The translations under genes were made by a program, and so were the position numbers. From Plenodomus lindquistii (lineage: Eukaryota; Ascomycota; Dothideomycetes; Pleosporales; Leptosphaeriaceae), in assembly GCA_025504975.1 (NCBI GenBank), contig JANUWI010000003.1, forward strand, positions 2,418,001-2,482,000: a DNA stretch of 64,000 nt, given 5' to 3'. Shown in pieces: positions 53,211-64,000 of this stretch. Under the pieces are notes generated by a model. It did not search any database, had not been told where the DNA came from, and saw nothing but the letters and a program-made list of their open reading frames with translations. How positions within the stretch are numbered: position 1 is the stretch's first letter; each line of letters begins with the position of its first letter.

Positions 53211-54213
53211 GGTGTTGGTGAGAATTGGATATGTGGATATGTAGAGGGTGTAAGAGGAACGTGTTGTTGCGTGGACTGAGCGGTTTTATACGATCGAGAC
53301 TTTGCGTGAAGAAAGGAACAAGTTGATTTGAATGAACGACTTGAATGATGACCTCAGACCAGCAGAGACAATTGACAGAAGCACAGTGTGATTTTGGCGG
53401 TGGATGAAGGATTCAAATGCAATGAAGGGGCTGCGTCACTAAGAATAAAGAAATCGCCCATAGTACAGGCGCAGGCACAGTGCATTCCTGACCAGTAGCA
53501 AGGCGTCCATAAGCACGATTAGGGGCAAGCTGAGGCAGGGCATTCCTGCCAGTGCTTCCTTTGTGGAAAGCTGGGGTAGCCACATGATTTCGCGTCGTGT
53601 GAGTTTGATTGGGTTCGGACTGCGGTGCTAGGAAGCACTTGTTTTGAAACATGAAACGCGCGGTTGTGTGTGACAACGATCAAGCTTTCGCCAACACAAT
53701 CCGTTGGATATGAGAGAAGCTTCGAACGAGGCCTCCCACAGCTGACCGTGGTCGCCATCCTCGCAATTTGATGAATATCCAGCGGTAATCTGGTGGTGGC
53801 GTTACTCAAGCTCGAGGCGGGCTGCCGCATGTTGTGAGACGCGTCGCCGTGAGCCGCTTGCCCCCTTCGCCAGGTTTGCCGCCTGTGGACCGCCGCCCCG
53901 GCCTAGCGGTGTATGCGCACTCTGTCCGCATTCGCCAGCCCAGGTCCTCCGCTGAACTTCAGGCCCGCGATTGCGAGGCCGCGGCTGACAATTGCTTACT
54001 TGTGTGTACTCTAGTCTCTAGGTCCGCTCCTGCCTGATTCGTGAATGCTGTTACATCATCGACCTGCTTGCATTACCCCACCACATACGCCAAGTTGCCC
54101 CTCATTGCTCTAAACAGTCAGTGACACTGTTCAACTGAACAACGTATTTGTTTTCCTCTGTTACGTGTAACAACTTACTATCGTAAACACAACAGCATCA
54201 ACTCATATTCAAC
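53211..54213. promoter_or_regulatory. Divergent region, secreted protein / aldo-keto reductase
   Basis: 1 kb between outward-read genes. Open frames are short. No recognisable regulatory site. Confidence 0.4.
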
Positions 54214-55449
54214 ATGCCTCCCGCTTCCAAGTTTGATCCCAAGGAGATGGAATTCCGGTATGTTGCAAATCATGGGCGTACCCCGATAACCAAGCATTAA
54301 TAATGTACAAGTCGGCTCGGTCCTTCTGGTCTCAAGGTCTCTGTACTCTCCTTGGGAGGGTGGCTGACATATGGCGGCACTCAGAAGGGATCTATTGTGA
54401 AGGACTGTATGCAGGCAGCTTGGGACCAAGGCATCAACTTCTTCGATACAGCAGAGGCGTATGCCGCAGGCGACTGCGAGATTGAGATGGGCCAAGCATT
54501 GAAGGAGCTGGCCTGGCCTCGTGATGAGTTTGTCTTATCCACCAAGGTACGTGCTTCACAGTCCTATCGACATTACAAGACGAAGCTTACTGTGTGAATC
54601 AGATTTTCTTCGGTACTAAGAGGAAGGAGCCAAATACCAGAGGCTTGTCGAAGAAGCACATTATCGAAGGTCTGAAGAGCTCATTGGCGCGATTGGAGAC
54701 ACCCTACGTGGACATTGTCTTCGCGCATCGCCACGACCCAGAGTATGCAGCCTCGGCAAGATCAAAAGACCACCATAGATTCTAACATGCACCAGTGTTC
54801 CAATGCGGGAGATTGTGGAAGCCTTCACCCAGACGATCCACATGAACCTCGCGTATTACTGGGGTACATCAGAGTGGAGCGCAGCACAGATTCAGGAGGC
54901 CACCGAAATCGCCGAGAAGTACAACCTCATTGCACCCATTGCCGAGCAGCCACAGTACAACGCCTTCCATCGTGAGCGGTTCGAGAAGGAATACAAGCCA
55001 TTGTACGAGAAGTTCCAGTATGGAACTAGTAAGTCATAGCCAACAGCTCTGACGATTTGGTCACCAAGTGCTAACAGACGAAAGCGATCTGGTCACCTTT
55101 GGCGAGCGGGATGTTGACTGGCAAATACAACGACGGTATTCCCGAAGACAGTCGCTTTGCCAATAATCCAGACATGATGAAGAGCAAAATCGAGAGTCTG
55201 AAGACTGAAGAGGGCCAGAACACGATTAAGAAGGTCAAGGAGTTGACCAAGATTGCTGAAAAGCTAGGAGGTACTACTACTCAGCTAGCACTGGCATGGT
55301 GCGCAAAGAACCCGAATGTCAGCACTGTCATCCTTGGTGCTACAAAGCCTCAACAGGTCGTGGACAACTGCGGCGCGATGAAGCTCCTCTCGAAGCTGAC
55401 ACCAGAGCTCATGGAGGAGATTGAAGGAATTCTGGGTAACAAGCCGTAA
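54214..55449 (+). CDS. Aldo-keto reductase, voltage-gated K+ channel beta-subunit type
   Basis: NADPH-dependent oxidoreductase of the AKR6 type (Kv beta-like); fungal members reduce small carbonyls and have no known channel partner. Five exons, 54214-54257, 54312-54546, 54603-54742, 54796-55028 and 55085-55449, give 338 residues. RLGPSGLKVSVLSLGGW near the start, the catalytic tetrad Asp and Tyr in FFDTAEAYAAG, Lys in LSTKI and His in FAHRHDP, and the NADPH-binding SRFANNP and STVILGATKPQQV segments are all visible. All four introns are needed to rebuild the barrel. Confidence 0.94.
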
Positions 55450-56936
55450 GCATACAGGCAAGGTCCATCTGATCCTCCGGCCTTACAAAGCCGAGAAGTA
55501 CATTGCTTAGCTGAACCTTGAACCCGAGAACAGCCTCGTTTAGCACTTATAACGTATACGTATGTTGTGATGCAATATGATCTCGCCGTGATCAGTACCA
55601 TTATGTTAAAGCCATCTGCTATGTGATTGCACTCTCTACGAAGCGGCTCATAGTTATTGAGTTCCCACGGCGGTACAAGAGCACCAATCTCGAGTTTACT
55701 AAAAAGCAGCAAGGAAGTATTCCATCAATGTACGACTGGCAGGGAATTGCTCTTAGTTGTGCGTAGAGTAAACAGACCCAGAGGTGACAGCTTTCTTCAA
55801 GCTGTTGGATTGTAGCAATGGCCCTGTGCTCATGCGGCTTCGATCCTCCATAGATGCAAGCTTGGTCCTATGCGCAAGAATGCCTGCTTACCTCAGTCGA
55901 TGTGAAGGTTAGGTAGAAAATAGCCTAGCTCTATACTAGTCCTGGATACCATGTGATCGTGCTTGGAAAGAACCTTAGGACCTCCTAGGCGGGCGGAGAA
56001 GTCTTCCCCGGTACGTGCGCTAGATCAGCGGTGCGTCCGAGATGTATTGTAACGTTGTGGGGGGGCATCGTCACGATGGTAAGGTGTAGTGGCGTACATT
56101 GCGACTTGCCCGCGTCCCTAGCCCCCGCTCTGCGCACAAACAGGGTGGTAGCCTACGCTGCAAACATCAAATTCGATCCCAGAGAAGATGTTTTCTGATT
56201 TGGCATTGTGGCCGGCTACCAGACCAAGCGATCTAGAACGCTGCGAGAGCTGAACACCTTCAGCCACACACAAGCACAGGCGACGAGTCCTCGCCGCTGC
56301 ACTCGCTCGATCGAGTCGAAGCTTGTCCGGCGCGCGTTCCGTGCATTGGCGCTTTGGTGCGTCCAACGTTCAGGTCGCCAAATTCCAAATCCCTGGCCGG
56401 GCGGTGCAGGCCTCGCCGAATGGCCTACCTGGGGCTGCGTCGCATTACTCCGCAGGCCAGTCGCAGCCGGACTGCGTTGCACATCTCACTGCAAGTGTAA
56501 GAGCGCTCCGAGGTTCCCTTGCACACAGACCTGTCCGTCCTTGGCCGTCCTACTACATATGACACCTGAACCATCTCACGTCTCAATTCCAACCGTCGTC
56601 CCCTCGACGTGCCTTCTCGCAACTGTTGACGACACCACGCGATTTCCGAGAAGCGCTTCTCGCCGCGGCATTTCTACAAGGACTTAGCAACCCCTCTCAG
56701 GACATTTCTACTGGAAGCTTTGGCAATCCCTCGGCGACTCTCCAGGTTTCTCGAGTGAGCGAAGGATTTACCCGAGCACTGTACCGGTATGGTTTGGATG
56801 CGCAACAGGGGTCGAACATCAATTGACAGCGCTCTCTAGTGTTGTATCGGCTTTGTGCCACAATTACATACGAGACGTAGCGGAAGGAGAGGCTCTCGCG
56901 CCATCTGGGGGACCTGTTAATCTATGCGGCAGTAAC
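55450..56936. other. Intergenic stretch, 1.5 kb
   Basis: 3' flank of the aldo-keto reductase and promoter of the bZIP gene. Open frames at 56200-56830 overlap on both strands and resemble none I know. Pyrimidine-rich sequence at 56570-56620 may mark the 5' UTR of the bZIP gene. Confidence 0.4.
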
Positions 56937-58951
56937 ATGGCGACCATCAAGACCGACCCTTCGATTGGCGACAACGACTATTATGAACGAAGTGGTGAGT
57001 TGATAAAGTCTCCTTGGCACCTCTCGTTGCTTTGATTGCTTTGCGTCTGAAGTCGAATCCGTTTTGCTTTCGCCGCGCGAGTCCTACGTTTGTGCTTGGC
57101 ATCAGGCCAACCTCCCCTCATTCGTTCCCTTCACCTCCGCAATCATGCTTTTCCGGTCTTTACACTCTGTATCCACAAACAGATTGCGGAGACAAGCCCC
57201 TTGTCAAAACCGGCGAGGCCGTGTTGCCCATACGCTGCGGGCAAACCGCATCCTGGCCGTCGGCATCGATGCATAGCGAATCTGGACAAGGGAGCATGCG
57301 AACCGTTGTTCAACACACGCCCATAAGTCCAATACATATGTATGACCTCAAGGTACTCTAGTCGTGCCTGAGATCTCCCTTCACCCGTATACTTCTACTT
57401 TCTCGCCTACACAATCCTTCATCCTCTCCTACGTCTATTCATGTCACATCATCGCTTTATGTCCTGGCCTGACGCACGTGTGCTGACTATGGCGCCCAAT
57501 TACCCTCCAGTCCGCGCTGTCACCGACTACCCTTCTCTGGCTGCTTCTCGCCGCCCATCAGAGTGTTTCTCTGAGTTGAGCATAGAAAGCAGTCGAAGGG
57601 GTAGCTTCGCTGGCTTTGCGTCGGCACTGGAGAGTACAGGGCGATGGCAATTACTAGGCAGCGAATCCAAAAGTCCACTAGCACAATTTGGTTTCTTCAA
57701 AAGCTTGACAGAAAAGAAGACAACTAGAGGTACTGTGGGATTCATGCTCGCTTGGGACAGGATGTTGACCAAAACAGATGGTGCAGCGCCGAAGAGACGC
57801 GGACCCAAGCCTGACAGCAAGCCAGCCTTGACGCGGCGGCAAGAACTGAACCGACAGGCACAAAGGTGACATTCACGAAGTCAGGTTCATTGTCATGGAC
57901 TAACATGCTGAAGAACGCATCGAGAGCGAAAAGAATTATACATCAAAGCCCTCGAGCAGGAAGTACTGCGACTGAAGGACACATTTGCCGCTACTGCAAG
58001 AGAACGCGATGCATTTGCAGAGGAGAATCGAAAACTCAGGGAGTTACTAATGGCCCATGGTATCTCGCTCGATCTCATCAGCCCTACAAATAGTGTGGGA
58101 CGCGTTGGTAGCTCGAACTATGGAAGCTCCAGTGGCAGCGTGTCTGGGTATGGACCTGGTTCGGCATCCACTGGTTACACCTCGCCACCGAGCGTTCAAC
58201 ATCGCGGCTCGATGTCGCAAGACGGCATGGGTCAGCAGCCATTGCCCATGCAACAGCAAGCCCACCATACGGTCCCGCACCAGCAGAACGGACTGGACTA
58301 TGATCAGCTCGGGATAGACTTCGTTTTAACGTACGACCGAACGCCCTACCTCTCCCCTCCACCCCAACAATAATGCCTCCATGCACCTCTTCTACCTCTT
58401 TTTGCTCTTCGTACGTTCTGTCACATCTCTTTCATCTGCCACGCTCTTTTCTGACTATCATGTCTGACAGGCTCGAACGCCCATGCATGGACCACATGCA
58501 ATTCTTGATGGTACGCGCCCACGACGCCGACGAAACAATTAGTGGACACGCACTCATGGCGACGGCGCCGCCGGATGCACACATTGCGAACTGCCCCGAG
58601 GAGAAGTACCCACATCAGATGCCGGACGTCACAATGCCCGATCTGTTGAAGTTGCTGGATCTTAGCAACCGTCTGCCCCTTGATGGGGAGATTACGCCCA
58701 TCATGGCATGGGCCAAAATCCTTCAGGATGAGAAATTCGGCGAGCTGTCCAAGGAAGACATTGGATTCATCAAGGACGAGTTGCTAGCCAAAGTGCGATG
58801 CTACGGGTAATTTTTCTCGCTGGTCATTTTGTGGGATCTTACTAACCAGCCTGACAGCTTCGGCGCCGTCCTCGAGGAGTTCGAAGTCAGCGATGCGCTG
58901 ATGACAATTTATGCTGGAAAGTACTCTAACGGCAACCCCACGCCCGTCTGA
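56937..58951 (+). CDS. bZIP transcription factor with C-terminal conserved domain
   Basis: Nuclear DNA-binding regulator. Preferred model: 56937-56994, 57511-57729, 57778-57865, 57914-58330, 58471-58806 and 58858-58951, about 403 residues. The basic region reads RRQELNRQAQRTHRERK (N-x7-R), preceded by KRRGPKPDSKPA, followed by a short leucine zipper (YIKALEQEVLRL). The C-terminal part, LERPCMDHMQFL to the LEEFEVSDALMTIY end, is a conserved extension of one fungal bZIP group and appears only after splicing a 140 bp intron. The first exon (MATIKTDPSIGDND) joins through a 516 bp intron with a CTGAC branch-like site and CCAG end. The alternative is a start at 57441 in the same frame (407 residues). 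The 48 bp intron at 57730-57777 has no stop and could be retained. Confidence 0.85.
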
Positions 58952-59357
58952 GGTTCGCCGGAAGGAAGGTTTCTTAGATGAGCGACACTGAGATAATATG
59001 TAATGTAGTTTGTTTGATCTACTATCAATATACAAGTGCAATCGTCCTTGCCCTGTCTACTCAATCCTGGTTCTTGATGTAATTTATGTATAGCAAGTGG
59101 AATCAGGGTCCACGCTCGGACCACCCACTATGCAGGGTCCCAAAGCCCGGGCGCGTCAAGTATGCATCAACTTGTGCATTTCCATTCTGATGAAACGACG
59201 CTCACTTGTCCTTGAATCGCACGTACATATCTGCATAGCCTCCTTTCCGAGAGAAGTCGTCTTACTTCCCCAACTTGCCACCTGCTCTGTAATCTGAACA
59301 CAACCTGCCTTGTCCCCTCCACAGCCACCCCGCAGCCACTCCACCCTCACGACAGTC
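58952..59357. other. Spacer
   Basis: 3' flank of the bZIP gene and promoter of the SH3BGR-like gene. No gene seen. Confidence 0.4.
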
Positions 59358-61272
59358 ATGGAGCTGGCCGTCTATGACAGCGACCCCACAATCTACCTCT
59401 TCACCTCCCTGACCGCCGGGTCCTCGCACATCGTCACCGCAACTTCGCGCATAGAAACGATCCTGAGAGCGAACAAGATTCCCTTTGAAGGCGTAGACAC
59501 GGCAACAAATGAGCTAGCCAAGAAGCTGTTTCAGCGGAGAGCAAGTGGAAAGAAGCTCCCACTGATTGTCAAGCAAGGCTACGTCATAGGGGTATGCGTC
59601 GTGTACAGCTGACTGTAGCATGTAGGCTGACACGGCACAGGGCATCGAAGAGATCGAAGAATGGAACGAATACGATGAGATAAGGGAAGCCCTGGGCATT
59701 ACAGAGGCCTTTACAGCATTTCCAGCGAAGCCTCATGCGGCAATTGTGCCTGCCGCGTCACCTGGCATGACGAAACCGGCCACCACTACCACAACACCAA
59801 CAACGACTGCTGCTGCAACGAAGAAGGAGAACGTCCCTCCGCCAAGTGCAGAGGCGAACCTCGCGATTCGACAGATGGGTGCCGAGGCTGCAAAGATTGC
59901 GGCTGCGAAGAAGCAGCCACCCTCGAATATCAAGACCACCAACCCGCTGTTGAGTCAGAAGACGAATAGGCCGATGAGTCTCCTGGCCGCAGATATACTG
60001 TCTCCGAAACAGGTTCCGCCCCCGATGACGCCCTTCGCTCTATCGCCAAACCCCCTGGCGCCCAAAGGGGCGATTCCAAGCGCGACGGAAGATACAGAGG
60101 ATACACAGGTCCCTCCAGAGATGGCGTCAACAAAAGTGGATATTGAGAAGGAGATCACAAAGGAACCGGAGGCTAAAGAACTAGTTGATTCCAATGAAGA
60201 AACGGATAAGGAAAGTGAGGCCGAAGAAGGGGCCACACCTGAGGCGGAAGTTGAGAAGGAGATCAACGAGCCAGTGGTAGAGAAATCGGCAGCAGTGAAG
60301 AAAGAGACTGGCAAGGACGCGAAGAAAGATGTCAAGAAGGTTTCTGGTAAGGACGCGAAGAAGTCCACGGCCAAGGACACAAGCAAGGAGAACAAGAAAG
60401 ACACAGGCAAGAGTGCGAAAAAGGACACAACCTCCAAGGACGTAAAGAAAGTGGTGACGACAAACAAGGATGTGAAGAAAGACACTACAAAAGACGCAAA
60501 GAAAGACACCACTAGCAAATCCGCGAAGAAGGATGTCAAGAAACCCACAATCATGGGCCTCTTAGCCACCAAGAATACCACAACGAAGAAGTCCTCGAGT
60601 TCGAGTAAGACAAGTACAAAACCCGAGGTCAAGAGCAGCACGAAGAGAGAGACTAGGAAACCGGCTGTACCCAAGCTCTCGGACCTCCAAAAACCAGTGC
60701 ACGCACCGGCACGAGTGAAAGCTGGCAAGGAAAATCCAGCGCTGAGCAAAGCTCCTACCACCAAGCAGAAGGAGCCGAAGTCGCCCAAGGATACCCCGAA
60801 GGAAGCTTTGCAGGAAGGCAGAGAAGAAGACTCGGAAGAAAGGTCCGAGGGGGAGTCCGAGGCAGATGCTATGGCATCTGCAAGCAAAGATGAAAGTAAG
60901 GCAGCCGAGGACACACTAGCAACAGCATCAGCAGAGGAGAGCTCAGAAGAGGAGAGCAGCGATGAGGAAGAGTCCGACGAAGAAGATGAGCCGGAAGAAG
61001 CAACTGCGTCTGCCGAAGCGATTGGTACAACAGCACAGGCAGATACCAAGGTCGAAACACCAGAAGAGAGCAGTGAAGGAGAAGAAGAAGACAGCGACGA
61101 GGAAGATGAAGAAGATGAAGAGGGAGCAGAAGCCGAAGTCAAGGAGGAAGAGGAGAAGACCCCTGCCGTGAAGCCAGATGCTGGCAAAGCTAAAGATGTA
61201 TCGAAGAAGCAAGACACGAAGCCACCGATCAAGGCAGCAGTGCGTCCAAAGGCTAAAAAGGGCGGGAAGTAG
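59358..61272 (+). CDS. SH3BGR/glutaredoxin-like protein with long charged tail
   Basis: Function unknown. Two exons, 59358-59591 and 59641-61272, give 621 residues. The first about 110 residues resemble the SH3BGR thioredoxin-like fold (YLFTSLTAGSSHIV, IETILRANKIPFEGVDTA, LPLIVKQGYVIGGIEEIEEWNE); the usual active CxxC is absent, as in that family. The remaining about 500 residues are disordered: a Pro-rich part, then Lys/Asp/Thr repeats such as KKDTTSKDVKK, then an acidic Glu/Asp/Ser run (about 475-580). The tail could be nuclear or microtubule-associated but nothing proves it. It is much longer than animal SH3BGR proteins. Confidence 0.83.
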
Positions 61273-62055
61273 ATTGGGAGAAAGGAGGAGAGAGATGCAG
61301 AGGTGTATATAGATATGTATTATCATGCGTCGTGTTACTGTAATAGAGCGAGTGCATAGGGTTCAATCATTGCGTTTGTGGTTGTGAGACTGTGTGTGCA
61401 TCGCCTATTTGTAGTTTGATGGCCACGATGAACATGTAAATGGATCTGCGGCACAACGTTCCCTGTACGTTACGAGAAGTAGGCTGACTCAAGGAAGAAA
61501 GGGATGTTTCTTCTGACTCTGACCAAGTGATAGTCCCATGACACGCTACCCGACATGGCTATTTGGTTGTTTGGCTGCTTACTGCGCACTCGACTCAGCA
61601 CAGTATTGGCCCATTTCAACAGTGTACACATGCTAGGCCCGGCAAACCGTACCAAATCTCCTCTCACATTAGTATGAGCAAATTGTAATATTTTGGTTGG
61701 TTTGCGCAAGTTGAAATCTGTCAGTCCTAGCGTAATGAATCCGGGCCCAAGCGTCACGGGAAACGCGAAAGCGTGCTGGAAGCGCGTTAAGTGGTGAATC
61801 TTTTTGGACAGGCCCGCCACAGGGCCGCTGCATACACTCCCTCTTCCTGTCTTTCACACACACCATCCTCCGCCAGGGCGCAACCATGCCCATTGCTTTG
61901 TCCGCGGCAAGTTCTCTTTGTTTGGCCGCTTGATCCATTGTTGTCTCATTCCCCAACGTTTTGCACCGTGGGACCCTGTCGTCACTCTCGATTGATCAAT
62001 CTCCACATTCACCCCAACCGTACCGACATTGGACCGCGTCATATACACACCTACA
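61273..62055. other. Spacer with 5' region of the Fun30-type gene
   Basis: 783 bp without a credible gene; contains the promoter of the SNF2-family gene. Pyrimidine-rich sequence at 61840-61880. Confidence 0.45.
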
Positions 62056-64000
62056 ATGTACCGCCGCGACCCTATAGTCTCCTCTTCACCACCCCACAAC
62101 GCGCCCCAATACCACTCGGACAGCGACGAAGACGACGCCACGCAGCCCACGCAGATACTCGGCTCGCGTTCGCCTTTCTTTGCTGCGCCCTCTGCCACCA
62201 CGCAGCCCACGCTCCTCCTCACCCCACGCGCAAACCGCACCAAGCCGCTGGAGTCTTCCCCGCAATTGCAAGTCCAGCGATCTTCGCCTGCATTGGAGCG
62301 CTACGCGTCGCCGGGCATGTCGCCGTCACAGTCGCAAAGGCCCACTGGGTACAACCCAATGGCACCGCCAGGCACATCGTTCTTCCCTCCGCAGGCCGTT
62401 CGCAAGCCCGTCTTTGACCTCACCTCGGACGACCCGCCTGTCGAGCCCGATCCAGATGAGGAGGTGTCCGAGTTCAGGTCGAATATTCCGCTGTCAAAGG
62501 TGGAGCTGAATGCGCGCACCTCGAGGGTGGAGGAGACACCGCAAAAGCCCACATTCGACTTGTCAGCATACAAGTATGACGGCAACAATTCGCGTAAACG
62601 ATCAGCCGCAGACGAGTATGATTCGAGCACCACGCTAAAGAAGCAGAAGCCTATGCAGCGACAAGGCGGTCCGTCACGCGCGATGCCTGTGGATCTGACA
62701 GGAGAGGATGACATGACTTTGTCCGACATCTCTGACTTTGTCCTGAAGCGCAAGACGACGCGGTTGATGGCTGTCTTTCCAAACCGATCAATCAGGCAGA
62801 TCTATGATGCTCTGCTCAAGAAGAGAGGCCACTTCGAGGACACATCTGCGTACTTGGCCGACCTAGAATCAGAAGATGAGTTGCTCCGATCGCCCAAAGT
62901 GGGTGTCGCGCAGAGCAGTGCCCAGCCTGCGGTGAAGAAGACGGCACAGCGCACGCTCCAGCAGCCCGTCATGTCGTTGCAGGAGAAGTACTCGCGGTTG
63001 GCGCCGACCCAGAACACTGCGAATGTTGCCGCAAGTCCAGAAGCAGCGCCGAAACAAAAGCGACGTCTGATCCGCGGTCGACGCAAAGCCTCTCCGTCTT
63101 CACCAGCAGCTACACCTCCGCGGCCACAGCAGCAATCGAAGAAGGAAGCTCCGGTGGTCATATCAGACGACGAAGACGAGGGGATTGTTGCGGTCGACGA
63201 CGACGACGATTCGGACGCAGGTGGCTCGGTCGTTGAACACAAATTTGAGGCTAACAGCCTGCTCAAATTCTTCAACACATGCACGGTCGAAGCCATGGTG
63301 GATTTGTCCGGCCACAAGGAAGAGGAGGTGCGCGAGCTGCTCGACCAGCGCCCCTTTACATCACTCGAAGCCGTTCGCAAGATCCATGTCGATCTCGCGC
63401 AAAAGGACTCGAAGAAGAAGCCTCGAAAGCCCAGAATCACCTTCGGCGCACGACTCGTGGAAGCTGCAGAGGATATGTGGGACGCGTACTCCACGATCGA
63501 CTCGGTAGTCAAGCAGTGCAAGGTGCTCGGAAAGCCCATGGTTGCTGGAATGGCACGATGGGGTATTGATATCTTTGGTGCTTCGACAGACGACGGCGGT
63601 GTGGACATTATAAGCCTGGACGACACAAGCGATGCTAGCTCTTCACGCGATTCTGGATATCATACACCACGAAGCACACACGGTAGTGATACGGAGATCA
63701 ACAGCGTTCGCAAGGGAGCAAGCCGTACGAAGCTGCTCAAACAACCTGCCATTATGAATGACGACATAGAGTTGAAGGACTACCAGGTGGTTGGATTGAA
63801 TTGGCTGAATCTGCTATGGCAGACAGGCACCTCAGGTATCCTTGCGGACGATATGGGCCTTGGAAAAACATGCCAGGTCATTGCGTTCCTTTCGCATCTG
63901 AAAGAGCAGGGCGTTGGCAAACCGGCGTTGATTGTCGTGCCTGGTTCTACGTTGGAGAATTGGTGTCGAGAATTTGAACGTTTCTCGAGCACCATCAGTT
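62056..64000 (+). CDS. Fun30/SMARCAD1-type SNF2 chromatin remodeller (5' part)
   Basis: ATP-dependent remodeller that slides or exchanges nucleosomes, acting in silencing, DNA-end resection and heterochromatin. It is cut by the window edge; 648 codons are visible without an intron. The start MYRRDPIVSSSPPH is followed by a disordered, SP- and Asp-rich part and a CUE-like helix set (TRLMAVFPNRSIRQIYDALL, about residues 235-255) that binds ubiquitin in this family. A second such segment is near 398-430 (LLKFFNTCTVEAMVDLSGHK). The SNF2 ATPase begins with LKDYQVVGLNWLNLL and Walker A LADDMGLGKT (about 596-605), then IVVPGSTLENW. CUE plus SNF2 is the Fun30 signature. Confidence 0.92.
   Translation, partial: MYRRDPIVSSSPPHNAPQYHSDSDEDDATQPTQILGSRSPFFAAPSATTQPTLLLTPRANRTKPLESSPQLQVQRSSPALERYASPGMSPSQSQRPTGYNPMAPPGTSFFPPQAVRKPVFDLTSDDPPVEPDPDEEVSEFRSNIPLSKVELNARTSRVEETPQKPTFDLSAYKYDGNNSRKRSAADEYDSSTTLKKQKPMQRQGGPSRAMPVDLTGEDDMTLSDISDFVLKRKTTRLMAVFPNRSIRQIYDALLKKRGHFEDTSAYLADLESEDELLRSPKVGVAQSSAQPAVKKTAQRTLQQPVMSLQEKYSRLAPTQNTANVAASPEAAPKQKRRLIRGRRKASPSSPAATPPRPQQQSKKEAPVVISDDEDEGIVAVDDDDDSDAGGSVVEHKFEANSLLKFFNTCTVEAMVDLSGHKEEEVRELLDQRPFTSLEAVRKIHVDLAQKDSKKKPRKPRITFGARLVEAAEDMWDAYSTIDSVVKQCKVLGKPMVAGMARWGIDIFGASTDDGGVDIISLDDTSDASSSRDSGYHTPRSTHGSDTEINSVRKGASRTKLLKQPAIMNDDIELKDYQVVGLNWLNLLWQTGTSGILADDMGLGKTCQVIAFLSHLKEQGVGKPALIVVPGSTLENWCREFERFSSTIS

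Noticed and set aside
59955..61232. 425-codon open frame on the minus strand
   Set aside because: It is the antisense of the Lys/Glu/Ser-rich tail of the SH3BGR-like gene; its Ser/Phe/Val-rich composition is what the complement of such codons yields.
62802..63626. 274-codon Ser-rich open frame on the minus strand
   Set aside because: Antisense of the Fun30-type gene, which continues open and has a Walker A motif.

Overview
The window is nuclear DNA of a filamentous ascomycete, most likely a dothideomycete of the order Pleosporales. This is inferred from gene content and style: short GT-AG introns (about 48-75 bp), closely packed genes on both strands, fungus-specific families (HET domain, zf-GRF, PTA1, COA3) and transposon relics with C-to-T decay resembling repeat-induced point mutation (RIP). 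It holds 21 gene models I consider real, one doubtful and apparently decaying gene at the left edge, and one transposase relic. Exon structures were worked out by hand from splice signals and reading-frame phase. No rRNA, tRNA or CRISPR was seen.

Layout, left to right. 0.2-1.3 kb: a doubtful hypothetical gene. 1.7-9.3 kb: PTA1/symplekin (-), the small cytochrome-oxidase assembly gene COA3 (+) and a four-HMA copper P-type ATPase (-). 10.5-12.8 kb: an SLC6-like sodium symporter (-). 13.9-15.3 kb: a secreted Ser/Thr-rich protein with a Cys-rich C-terminal module (-). 15.3-16.8 kb: a gene-free stretch with repeat debris. 16.8-20.7 kb: a GRF zinc-finger/coiled-coil protein (-), a GT34 glycosyltransferase (+) and a DUF1295 membrane protein (-).

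21-30.4 kb is the accessory island. A decayed pogo-type transposase and one copy of a roughly 110 bp repeat lie on its left, and a second copy of that repeat lies on its right. Between them are an aspartate-aminotransferase-family gene (-), a phosphoenolpyruvate-mutase-family gene (+) and a 14-TM-type MFS exporter (+). Together they look like a compact phosphonate pathway: phosphoenolpyruvate to phosphonopyruvate, transamination to phosphonoalanine, then export. I regard this as the most interesting system in the window; the chemistry is inferred, not shown.

30.4-34 kb: a gene-poor stretch, then a secreted mucin-like repeat protein. 34.3-46.4 kb is a conserved housekeeping block: RNase P subunit RPP1/RPP30 and CK2 alpha (divergent), valyl-tRNA synthetase with a probable dual start, and the splicing factor SF3B1/Hsh155. 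47.9-53.2 kb: a disordered protein with a C-terminal RING-like Cys/His module, a HET-domain protein and a small secreted protein. 54.2-64 kb: an aldo-keto reductase of the potassium-channel-beta type, a bZIP transcription factor, an SH3BGR-like protein with a very long charged tail, and the 5' part of a Fun30/SMARCAD1-type SNF2 remodeller that runs off the window.
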